This document shows, piece after piece, positions 46,672-55,860 of a DNA stretch of 64,000 bases. The position numbers and the translations under genes were made by a program. The DNA is from Symsagittifera roscoffensis. Taxonomy: Eukaryota; Xenacoelomorpha; Acoela; Convolutidae. Location of the stretch: the NCBI RefSeq assembly GCF_963678635.1, contig NC_087071.1:31238141-31302140 (forward strand). Reading direction: 5' to 3'. The notes under the pieces were generated by a model that was not told where the DNA came from, made no database searches, and saw only the letters and a program-made list of their open reading frames with translations. Within the stretch, counting starts at the first letter, position 1; the number at the start of each line of letters is the position of its first letter.

Positions 46672-48372
46672 CCGATTTGTGCGGGGTCATGCGCCTCGTC
46701 CCCTCCCTGTGCGGTACCGCAGACTCCTCAAGCTCTATTTCATGTTCAACGAAATTACAACATCCAATGTCTGCCTTAGGTTTCGAAAAAACATCCTCAT
46801 TCCACTCCAGTTCAACCTTGATGGCTTCGAGCTGTTCGTCTGTTATCTTGCCCCTTAAATGCTCTATCTCCGGTAGAACCGGTTTATCCCTCTGAATATC
46901 ATCTAATGTTGGTCTTTCCGGAAAATTCGAACAGCTCAAAAGTCCATCGTCTGTCTCTGATTTAAGTGATTTTACAAGACCTGATGAACCTTTTATTTTC
47001 TTCAATCGTCTCAAGATACAAATTTTGTCCCTATGATGGGGACAATCAATAACTTCATTCTGTTTTGGTTTTTCAGTCATTTCATATCGAGTTTTCACGG
47101 GTAAAGCATATCCCAGCTTCCTTCCCCTTTGTATCGTGATGGGTATATCAAGAGTATTCAACAAGACACTGACGCAGAGGCCGCTCTTGGTTATCGAGAA
47201 GGATCTTCCTAAAACAGCGGCACTTTGACTATTAGGATTTGGGACTATGCATACTTGCTTGTTATCACTTAGTTCATTATAGTTTTTCAATCGCAAGCTT
47301 ACAATTGCCGCTTCGTTCGCTTTCAACCTCACCCTCCTAGTCAAGAATGCCGGTGCTTTATTTTCATTCGCCATTAATAAATTAACCGGTTTAATTGCGT
47401 ACCTCCTATCCGGGTTCCGTATCCTGAACAAAGCATTGTTTAAATCAATCGTTACGTCGAAGTTCCTGATGAAGACTCTGCCTAAAATGAATTGGTCAGA
47501 CTCATCTAGGTTTTCTACTACGAGAAAGCTCATCCACACTTTGCGTTCCCCCAGGTTTAGGGCTATTATTGGTGTTCTGCCTAGCCCCGCAGGGCCCCTT
47601 TAATTGCAGCTGACAGCCGTATTCTCGAATCTATCAAATCATGCTTGTTGAAACCCATTCGCTCCCAAGTTTCAATTGGTATAACACTCAAGACTGCTCT
47701 TGTATCAAGTAATCCGCGTAACTGAGTCTTCTTGCCACTTATGTCAAGCACGTGTGCTGATACATCTGCCTCCGTCCCGATGTGCATTGCGTCTTCTTCC
47801 AACATGGCGCAGTGTCCAATCGATCTCACTTTCAATTCTTCTTTGCCCACGTAAATCTCTCCGGCTAGGTCTTCGTCGCATATTATCATGGTTTTCGTGT
47901 AGATGTTTATCACGTCTATGTTTAACATCACCTCATGCGGACCATAAGCTTCCGTATATCTGTTCTCGACGCGGACTGACTTGCTGCCACCTCTTGTTAG
48001 TAGTGCCCTCAGGGCTCTAGAAGTTGTCTGCGGACTTATTGCACTTAAGTAGTCTGCGTACACATCAATGTTAATTATTGTCTGATCGCTGGGTTTGCTT
48101 AGATTATTGTGATTATTGACGTTATCTGTGATTATTGACGTTATCCTGGCTCCAATCTTCGTTATTCCGATTGGCTTTCCCGTCACCATTTTCAGAGTGT
48201 TGCAGTTTCCACTTTTTGTCGCTCCCACTTCGGCTTCTGGCTTTGGCACTAACCCACTTAACGTCTCGTTCAACTTCTGCATTTCGATCTCCTGTTTCAA
48301 TCGTTGCTCGATTTCCTTCATGGCTAGGTCTTGTTTCTTTTTTGTTGATGGCCTCTGCAGCTGCTCTCTCAT
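46628..48372 (-). pseudogene. aspartic protease and protease-RT linker
   Basis: Frame 48372-47581 (263 codons) has a Lys/Glu-rich coiled-coil-like start and ends with the protease N-lobe, RGLLDTRAVLSVIPIETWER. The active-site triplet is DTR rather than DTG/DSG, so the flap-side Gly is replaced by Arg. Frame 47539-46628 (303 codons) continues with the protease C-lobe, QFILGRVFIRNFDVTIDLN, then a linker with a CPHH cluster. It then gives the RT N-terminal approach (FVEHEIELEESAVPHREGTR). A stop and frame change at about 47580-47540 separate the lobes. The protease would normally process Gag-Pol. Confidence 0.8.
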
Positions 48373-48435
48373 AATTTATCTCCAGGGAAATCATGGTCTT
48401 GGCCTCCATGGCACTGCTGACTTGCGTTACAGCCT

Positions 48436-49582
48436 TCACCGTCTTGGTCGGTAATTCCGCACTCGGTGCCTCCGAATTTTTTGTTTCAAACTCAGCACCG
48501 CCGCCAATGCCAACTTGTGCTTGGGGTGACTCTGGTTCTTGACTGCTTCCCAAAACAATGGACAGTCCATCCTGAAGTGCCCCTCTTGATTGCAGAAGAA
48601 GCATCTCGCACCTATTTTGATAATCAAGCCACTATAGAACTCGTTTTCTTCCATATGGTGCATATCCTAGGCTCTTCATGCCCTGCTTGTACGTCGTGCA
48701 ATCCGCCACGTGATGATCCGTTGACCCGCAATTTGCGCATGATCTACGTTTGTCCATGTCATATCTAGGCTTGTACCATGACGACCTTTGTGGTTGACTC
48801 CCCCCTTGCATATTCCTGTTCTCTGAGTACGAGTACTTCTTCGGCTTCATCAGCATGTACTCCCTTGACTTTTGTCTCATCTCTTCTGGAGTCGGTGCGT
48901 TATCTTTCGACAGTGTATAGTACGTTGCCAACAATGTTCTAAAATCGTCACTTTTTACCCCATCGATGAACTTCGAGGCGATGCTAAAGTTCCTTCTGTT
49001 TTTTGACTCTTCAGGATCACTCCTTCGTCTCAAGCTCTCAAGATCATCCAGGAACCAATCAATTGATTCATCGTCCCTTTGCCTTCTCTTTTCAAATCTC
49101 ATCATCGCTTGGTGACCCTTCATGCCTGACCCGAATCGATTCAACAATATCTCGAAGATCTTTTCCGCAGTGTCGCGTTCCTCCTCCTTCTTCGCAACTA
49201 CACATTTTAACGCTTTGCTTTCTAGGTTGCTCAATATCGCCGTGCAGGTCTGTCTCTCGTCATTCAGGTTGTCTTGTTCCAGGTGTAGTCTCATGACTTC
49301 TACCCATGTGTCGATGCACCCATCTGAGTCGTCTTTAAATTTTTTCGGCTTCTTGAAGGTTTTCCTGCATTTGCCACCTCCTCTTTCGCTCGAGTCGGTG
49401 TTCCTCATGACGAAGGCCTCCAGTGTCCTGTTCATCATTTCCCAGGTGCTCGCCCACGTCATGGCATCCGGTCCCACGTTATTGTTCGTCGAGGAATCCC
49501 CTGAACCACTTGTCGTATTTGCGGTTCCACTCTTCATAATTGTCTTGGACCCCCCCCCCCCCCGGTACTGTGCTTGCTGCAT
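48436..49582 (-). pseudogene. Gag capsid with two CCHC zinc knuckles
   Basis: Frame 49582-48632 (316 codons) shows the retrotransposon capsid pattern: DGCIDTWVEVMRLHLEQDNL, AEKIFEILLNRFGSG, and FEKRRQRDDESIDWFLDDLE. It then has knuckle CANCGSTDHHVADC (C-x2-C-x4-H-x4-C). Frame 48663-48436 carries a second knuckle, CFFCNQEGHFRMDC. The second is in a shifted frame. A run of 14 C (49551-49564 area) encodes a Gly stretch at the capsid start and probably causes the frame change from the preceding gag piece. Confidence 0.85.
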
Positions 49583-49610
49583 CCCGGGTTGGCGGTAACG
49601 GCGTTGAATC

Positions 49611-50632
49611 TTATTTGTTCCGTTGTGGTTCCACGAAATCGACTCTGTTGCCCTGTATTCGATTTGTTACCAGATTGTCTTGTGTTATAGAGTTTCTCAA
49701 GATGGCATCTAGTTTGGACTGTATGGCACACGAACTCTCCGCCTGGTCTCTGCTCATCGTAGCCATCCTCGTCTCCAGATTCCCTAGCTTACTGTTCACG
49801 GTGTCATGCCGTTGCTTCCTTTCTTGCATTTCTTTTCTGATGTTCTTCTCTCGGTCTTTGTCAGTGGCCTCCACCTTTTCTGACATCTGCTGAAGCTTTT
49901 CCTCCATCGCCCTTGCCAGGTTAAAATAGTTGTCCAAGTACTCGTTTTTGTTGTATCTTATTTCATTCCTTATCACTTCTCGATCCTCCTCGCTGCACTT
50001 TAGTTTTTTGTCGATCTGATTTAACTTCGCCATTAAATCGCCTAGCTCTAGAGGAGTTGTTGTTTCATAGTCAGCTAATGCCCCATGACTAGCTGTTGCC
50101 CCATGTTTGACCTGATCATTGCCTTGGTTGGCCTCTATTGTTATCGTGGAAACTGTTCCAAACATTTTGCCTTTCTCGGCCTTTCGTTCATCCTCCACTA
50201 TGTCTCTTGATTTCATTCCAACCATCATTGCGAACCTCTCTGTGGATGACGTTCTTTTCGTTTGAGACTTGTCCTTTATGGTTTCTGGCGTGTTGCCCGT
50301 CGTGTCCTCCACAGTGTCTATCGGCGAGAATTCTATCGCCTTTTGCTTTTGTTCTTCTGCATTCGGCATCGGTGTCGATTCCGTTGTCTTCTTCTCCACC
50401 TCATCAACACTCTGATCTGGTGTCTCAAGACCAATTTCTATAGTAGGTTCCGTTCATCCCTCCTCAGTGCTCACTTTCGTCTTGTTCTCTTTGGCGCTTC
50501 GTGTGTTGACCACTGAAAAGTTCTTTCTTGTTACTCCGGGTCAAACGGGGTTACCTTTCGTTGCGACGAGTTATGATTTGTCTTTGACTCTATAACTCTT
50601 CTTTCTGCTATCGGTACCCTACTCCGCCTCAT
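49611..50632 (-). pseudogene. Gag N-terminal region
   Basis: Frame 50399-49611 (262 codons) is charged and coiled-coil-like (LNQIDKKLKCSEEDREVIRN, MEEKLQQMSEKVEATDKDRE), typical of matrix-like or assembly segments. It can be extended upstream across a TGA and one frameshift to an ATG at 50632-50630. Gag was therefore longer and now has at least two lesions before the capsid. Confidence 0.7.
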
Positions 50633-50639
50633 GATTTTT

Positions 50640-50839
50640 ATTTACAATTGCCTCTATTTACAAAATTATTATTTACAAAATTCTATTGTATGGATCAAGA
50701 TTTTAAAAATAAAAAAAACTTTCCTACTTCCCTAACAGAATTTAAAAAAACTTTCAATTCGTGATCTTAATAGAACGGATCTTTCGCGATTTAATCGTTC
50801 GGACCGGTCCTTTTGCTTTTAATTGAGCGTTGAGCTATT
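50640..50839. other. retrotransposon leader, non-coding
   Basis: AT-rich sequence between gag and the leader minisatellite. No feature is supported. Confidence 0.5.
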
Positions 50840-51545
50840 TCACACTGTCCCAAGACCTTTTAGTACCGTCACACAACTTTTTTGTACCGTCCCAAGACTT
50901 CCCGGTACTGTCAGAAGACTTCTTTGTACTGTCTCAAGACTCTCTCGTGTTGTCCTAAGACTTCTCTGAACTGTCCTAAGACTTTTTCGTGCTATCCCAA
51001 GACTCTTAGCTACTGTCCCATGACTAATGTCCCAAGATTGTACTGTCCCAAGACTACTGTCCCAAGACTGCACCGTCCCAAGACCACCGTCCCAAGACTG
51101 CACTGTCCATAGACTACTGTACCAAGACTCTACCGTCCCAAGACTGCACTGTCCCAAGACCACTGTCCCAAGACTGTACTGTCCCAAGACTACTGTCCCA
51201 TGACTTTACTGTCCCAAAACCACCGTCCCAAGACTGCACTGTCCCAAGACTACTGTCCCAAGACTGTACTGTCCCAAGACCACTGTCCCAAGACTACACC
51301 GTCCCAAGACTGCACTGTCCCAAGACTGCTGTCCCAAGACTGCTGTCCCAAAACCACTGTCCCAAGACTGCACTGTCCCAAGACTACTGTCCCAAGACTG
51401 TACTGTCCCAAGACTGCACTGTACCAAGACCACTGTCCCAATACTGCCTGGTACTGTCCCAAGACCACTGTCCCAAGACTGTACTGTCCCAAGACTGTAC
51501 TGTCCCAAGACTCTTCGGTACTGTCCCAGGACTTCTCTACCAAGT
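50840..51545. repeat. minisatellite in the retrotransposon leader
   Basis: About 700 bp made of CTGTCCCAAGACT followed by 1-4 variable bases (AC, GTAC, GCAC), period about 14-17 bp, roughly 40 copies, more diverged towards the gag side. Both strands are open over parts of it (for example 51200-51607 + and 51643-51206 -), which simply reflects the repeat. It lies upstream of gag, where the untranslated leader would be. Confidence 0.9.
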
Positions 51546-53400
51546 GTTGGGATACTGGAAACCTTTCTCTTTCGTTGTCGGGACTCTTTAACCACTGTAC
51601 CTGGTAGCACCACTTGAGCTCTAGTAAAAAAAATTTGCCACAAAACCCAACCTTACTGGCCAAAAGTTTGAATTACTAACCCCCTTGTATTTATCTCCCT
51701 TTTATTTTTTTGATGCAAGTGGTTCAAACCGATTAAAATTTTTTTACCAAAAACGTGAAAATTTAAACAGGGAAATAATCATAAAAACAGAGAGATAAAC
51801 CCACCTAAAATTCAAATGTGACTTGTGTCAACCTTTTATTAGAAAGAACATCTGGTACTTGATTGCCACGCGTTTTTCTACCCCTCTGCTAGCAATCTTA
51901 TGGGGTATCACAAAAACTGTCTACGTCCGTTCCCCCCAACCGATCCGACCAGGGTACCTACCTTAATTCGATCTTAAATTTGGATATCCGCTTCTTATAA
52001 TCAACGCGTGTAAGATTCTAATGTAACTAAATTGACGATGTCGATCAATTACTTACTCTAATGTGTCCCCCTTTTTTACAATTTACAACCGCCAACCTCT
52101 AACCTAACCAGCCCCCCTTCTAACCTCCCCCCTCTTTAGCCCCCCTCTTAAGCCGAAAATTACCCTAAGCGCCGGGTGCTAAACCTCTTGAGAGAAAACC
52201 GTAGAGCCTGTTTCCAGGCTCTGCTTGAGTAAAAACGTTCCTCAAAACAGTGGGGTTCCGCTTATCCAATTTTACACTTATCTCCTATAATTTAATGTGG
52301 ATTTTAACGATAACCGTTTGACCAACTTGAGAACACCCCCATCCTCTCTTGTTGTTCTGATTCCGTGCTGGTTGTCTCCTTGATGTGTCCTGCACCTGAT
52401 CACCAGCACCACTTTCCCACTTGGCTGGTCACCTGTTCCATTCTAGTCTCCTAATGGTCCAGCTAGGTCCCTGTCAACCACTTTCCTAGTCGACAGGTCA
52501 CCTCTTCTAGTTAAGTCCCCTAGTGGTCCAGCTAAGTCCCTGTGAACCACTTTCCCACTCGACTGGTCACCTCTTCCAGTTAAGTCTCCTAGTGGTCCAG
52601 CTAAGTTGCAAGCTATCTGAAAACCCTTAATAACGCCCCACACTCGGGCTTCTTTTTAAATTTCTGAATTGATCGAAACGATCGGTCTTATAAAAACAGT
52701 ATGGGTGTATTATTTAATTAATTTAAAGGTTTGATCCAACTAATCTGGTGTCAAAATCAGTGTTATTTTTTTTTATTTTATGGTTTCTGTTCCTTTTTCT
52801 ATTATTTTTCGGTTTTTGTTTCGCTTTTTGTCTTTTGCTCGTTTTTTCGTCCCCTTAGTTACCCCCCTTACTCGGTTAGCTAAGCCTCGTTCGGACAGCG
52901 TACCAGAAAAATTTCTCGAGTTTTCTTAAAAAGCTATCACGGTACAACCGAAAGGCTTACACGTTCCCGCTGAACCGTACCACCGGTACTCTAGAATGGG
53001 CATGTAGACCGGAGCTGTGTCTAGTGGGTTCGACTCCGTAGTCATGATTTCGTAAAAACACCCAGGAGCGCCTTAAAACACTATGTAACAGTCGCCTACT
53101 TATGTCACATATGAGGTTAAAGAAAAATAGGCCCTATAACCATTGGCTCAAGAGTCAGAGACACTATCTCTTGTGTTTTTCCACCTCGAACGGTCGGAGC
53201 CAATTCGGTTTCTTTGCGACATGAGACTAAAAACCCGTTACAGCTTAAAGGCCACTACCAAAATACCCCCACTCTAGGAAATAAGAACGTCCCCATACTT
53301 AGGTCGCAAAATACCCAAAATACGCGAACGCCGTTAAAAACAGGGTCGGAACAGTCCGTATGCTTACTTTTTATTAGACAGTGGAACCCTGATCCATTTT
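51546..53400. other. probable 5' end region of the retrotransposon, no LTR proven
   Basis: Not AT-run-rich like the host DNA. It contains C-rich stretches (CCCCCCTTCTAACC types at 52100-52150), a 69-bp tandem repeat (52421-52627), and several palindromes (CCTGTTTCCAGGC). It ends near a TGATCCATTTTAGATGGATCA palindrome at about 53390. I could not match it to the left end of the element. No gene is seen. Confidence 0.4.
52421..52627. repeat. 69-bp tandem repeat, three copies
   Basis: The unit starts CACTTTCCCACT, includes GGTCACCT and ends AGTGGTCCAGCTAAGTCCCTG (or variants). Three adjacent copies differ at several positions. 69 bp equals 23 codons, so the - strand shows a repeated DLAGPLGDLTRRGD peptide. 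I treat this as a by-product. Confidence 0.85.
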
Positions 53401-54063
53401 AGATGGATCAACCTAAAATTCTCCTTACCTCAACATAACAATCATAAAACATATCAAGAAAACTAAATTGAGTACTCACATATCAGCATACTGAGGTAAC
53501 TAAATTAATAAGCAACTTGAGAATAAATGGGGACTTAAGTTTGACTCAATGAGTTCTAATCGATCAAGTTATAGCTTGAAAATTGAGTTTTGGGTCTGAA
53601 CCATTGGGAGACTTCAGTTGTCTACCTTTCCACCGAAGGTTCACTCTGGTCCAGTATTAATTGATTCGCTCTTCTTTTGCAATCGCTCTGTTTCCTATAT
53701 CAAGATAGGACAGCTCTACTCTCGTTCTAATTAAGTATCGGAAATTGCGAATAGCAATTTCCCGCTGCTAAATTTGACCACTTTCCCGCGTTTGTAATTC
53801 GGTCGTTCTGATCTTGTATTTCTGAGATTTTCAGTTTCCGCGAGAAAGTTGAGCATGACAGGCTCAATTTGAATTTATGAAAATTTACATTTCACCCCAA
53901 AATTACGTTGTCCGTATTCCTCAAGGTCAAACTTCCAAATATGACCGACTGGCACAAAATTTTGGTTGCCATGATAATTTTTGATCTCTGATTTACTTTG
54001 AAAGACGAAAAAAATTTAAAGTACTAAGATTGTGCGAGCACTCTTCCGGATATTGCAATCAAG
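53401..54063. promoter_or_regulatory. upstream region and 5' UTR of the nucleoporin gene
   Basis: AT-rich host-type sequence. The last part (to 54063) is the likely 5' UTR exon, because a donor GTAAAA follows at 54064 and the acceptor TTGTTTTCAG ends at 54121 directly before the ATG. No core promoter motif can be named with confidence. Confidence 0.35.
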
Positions 54064-54121
54064 GTAAAAATTTTTTTTCGTTGAATTTAAAAGGTCAATT
54101 TAATATGCTGATTGTTTTCAG

Positions 54122-54655
54122 ATGTCTGTTGAGAACCCCCTCGATTATTGGGTAACAATTTTCGGATTTAATCCTGTTTCGGCAAAGCAGATTTTGCAAG
54201 ACTTTGCTGCTACATCCACTGTTGAAGAATATCGGCTATGCAATGAAACTAACTGGTTTCATGTGAAATTTGCGACAAAATTGGAAGTTGCAAAAGCTCT
54301 TAGAAAAAATGGGAAGCTTTTTGGCCGAAATACAATGATTGGTGTTTTACCATGTACAGATTCAAGTGTTTTGTTGTCTGAAGATGAAGCCGCGGCAAAA
54401 ATGATCAAAAACAAAGAAAACGAAATATGTGAAAGAGAAAGAATTTCATTAAACAGTCCTTTGCGAGTGTCTATGCCGCAAAGTGATTCATTTGAAGATT
54501 TTGTGTTGTCCAATGAAGAAAGAAGTTTGCATACACCTAGCAGGAGTCTTCGACAATTGAATAAACCAATTAGTCAGCAGTCAACTGTTGCTAATCAAGA
54601 AAACAGCATTTACAGTCCTTTTTCAAAAGCAGTCGAGTACATTTGCGGACGATGA
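54122..54655 (+). CDS. NUP35: nucleoporin Nup35/Nup53-like (MPPN domain)
   Basis: 177 codons from ATG to TGA. Residues 8-85 form the MPPN/RRM-type fold: DYWVTIFGFNP, then NWFHVKFATKLEVAKALRKN, then GKLFGRNTMIGVLPC. This matches Nup35/Nup53/Nup59 proteins, which sit in the inner ring of the nuclear pore and bind Nup93, Nup155 and Ndc1. The last residues, FSKAVEYICGR, resemble the C-terminal amphipathic membrane-binding helix of the family. The protein is short: animal Nup35 is about 320 residues with a disordered N-terminal third, which is absent here. The frame upstream of the ATG holds a stop, and a short intron (54064-54121) separates the ATG from the 5' UTR, which supports this start. Gene expression cannot be judged from sequence. 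Confidence 0.75.
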   Translation: MSVENPLDYWVTIFGFNPVSAKQILQDFAATSTVEEYRLCNETNWFHVKFATKLEVAKALRKNGKLFGRNTMIGVLPCTDSSVLLSEDEAAAKMIKNKENEICERERISLNSPLRVSMPQSDSFEDFVLSNEERSLHTPSRSLRQLNKPISQQSTVANQENSIYSPFSKAVEYICGR

Positions 54656-55197
54656 TCATTATTTTCCCCCAAATATTTTCATGCAAACGATCAGGTTTGC
54701 TTTGACCATTGCGATAGTAATTTTCCCTTAAACTGATATTGATTGTTTGTTTAGTTGGTTGCTGTTTCATCAAAATTGCTGCACCATACTAATTGATATC
54801 TGTTTAGTTTTCACACTGTTCGTTTGTTCAAAGTTTATTGATTTTATGACTTTGGATTTTGAGAACCCTTTATAATTTAAGTTTGCAGAACATGAATTTT
54901 GTGTTAATTTAACCTACTAACCCAGCACTTAGCTATAGCGCTTCTGACAAATCATAATCTGAAAAGTTTCTGAGACTTCAAGTCAAGTTTAATGTGGTCT
55001 TGAAAAGAGACAAAGATAAGGAGATAATATATAATATTTGCTTGCTAGAGTAAACACGGTTTGTCCGCATTTCGTATTTTCAAAACCGTGTCTTCTGATT
55101 GATTACTACTGAACTTGCACTTCATGAATTTCTATAGGACCCCGCAATTCGCTATTGACTTTTAATTCCTTATCGAACTTTACCAAGTTTCATTAAA
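54656..55197. other. intergenic region
   Basis: AT-rich, containing the presumed 3' UTR of the nucleoporin gene. Nothing else is supported. Confidence 0.4.
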
Positions 55198-55358
55198 ATG
55201 GCCCCTTCGGACGGAAAGAAAACTATGCAACTCGATGAGTTCAATTCACATCTGGAAGAGGAGAAGGAGTTCCTGAGAACTCAGAAACCGTCTGTGGCGT
55301 CGACAGGAAAAGGAGAGCTGTTGCGTTTCTCATCCCAGGACAATTTGCCACTTAACGG
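55198..55358 (+). CDS. possible first coding exon of the BT1 transporter gene
   Basis: ATG at 55198 opens a frame of 54 codons (MAPSDGKKTMQLDEFNSHLE, later SVASTGKGELLRFSSQDNLP) to a TGA at 55360-55362. It is hydrophilic, as expected for the cytosolic N-terminus of such transporters, and GC-richer than its flanks. If spliced at the weak donor after 55358 (AACG|GTTGAA) to the acceptor at 61300, the phases match (G + CA). The joined frame runs into the transporter exon. Against this, the intron would be 5.9 kb and the donor is poor. Alternatively it is a small separate gene. Confidence 0.35.
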
Positions 55359-55860
55359 TTGAAAGTTCATCCTAAAATTATTTAAAATGTGGAAAAAAGT
55401 CACTTAAAAACTGACAATAAAAAGAGAATCCTGCTCGTAATTGAAACCAATTTTTTTTAGAAGACTGACTGCGTAAAAGGGTCAAGTGCTTCTAAAATTA
55501 TTTATATTTTTCCTTCAGTTATTTTCTTTAGCTGATACTTCATTTGACCCGATCACAGTGATGTGTTGAACGGTGCACAGTTGTTCTTCCTTTGAAGAAA
55601 GTGAGAAAATGCTTAAGGTTTTTTTAACAATCGGACGAGTTTCAGTTATCGTAAATAAAGTTTTCAACTGGAGTTTTGTTTTACAATGTTTTTGTACAAA
55701 TGCTTTTCAAAACTAGGAAGTTTTTTTTCGCGTCCGATCATTCTTCGCAAAGTTTCGTAATTGAATGCTAAGCTTCCAGATGCCTCGTTTGTTCGACTTA
55801 CGTATGCGCGCATAATATCCCTTAAACTGCAGTGTTTTTACACGAGCAAAGCTTGTGTGA

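Larger units (their letters stand above)
38328..46673. repeat. 8,346-bp direct tandem duplication, copy 2
   Basis: Second copy. It contains the tail of unit 2 (38328-38767), the whole of unit 3 (38768-41324), the spacer with the antisense frame and the pol region. The retrotransposon of this copy continues uninterrupted to the right, so copy 2 is joined to the rest of the element. Confidence 0.95.
42333..50632 (-). mobile_element. Ty3/mdg4-type retrotransposon, nearly full-length but inactive
   Basis: Order on the - strand: gag N-terminus (50632-49611), capsid and zinc knuckles (49582-48436), aspartic protease (48372 to about 47400), linker, RT, RNase H, acidic linker, integrase, and acidic tail (to 42333). 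The order PR-RT-RH-IN is that of Ty3/mdg4 elements. Terminal repeats were sought between 32979-33986 and 51550-53400, but no matching pair was found. LTRs are therefore missing, diverged or outside these intervals. Frameshifts or stops occur in nearly every domain. Confidence 0.9.

Noticed and set aside
51200-51663. Pro/Lys/Cys-rich (+) and Gly/Ser-rich (-) repetitive proteins
   Set aside because: They follow directly from the 14-17-bp minisatellite and have no independent support.
53024-53040. tRNA B-box-like GGTTCGACTCC
   Set aside because: The arms around it do not pair as a T stem (GTGGG against CCGTA) and no A box or cloverleaf can be drawn.
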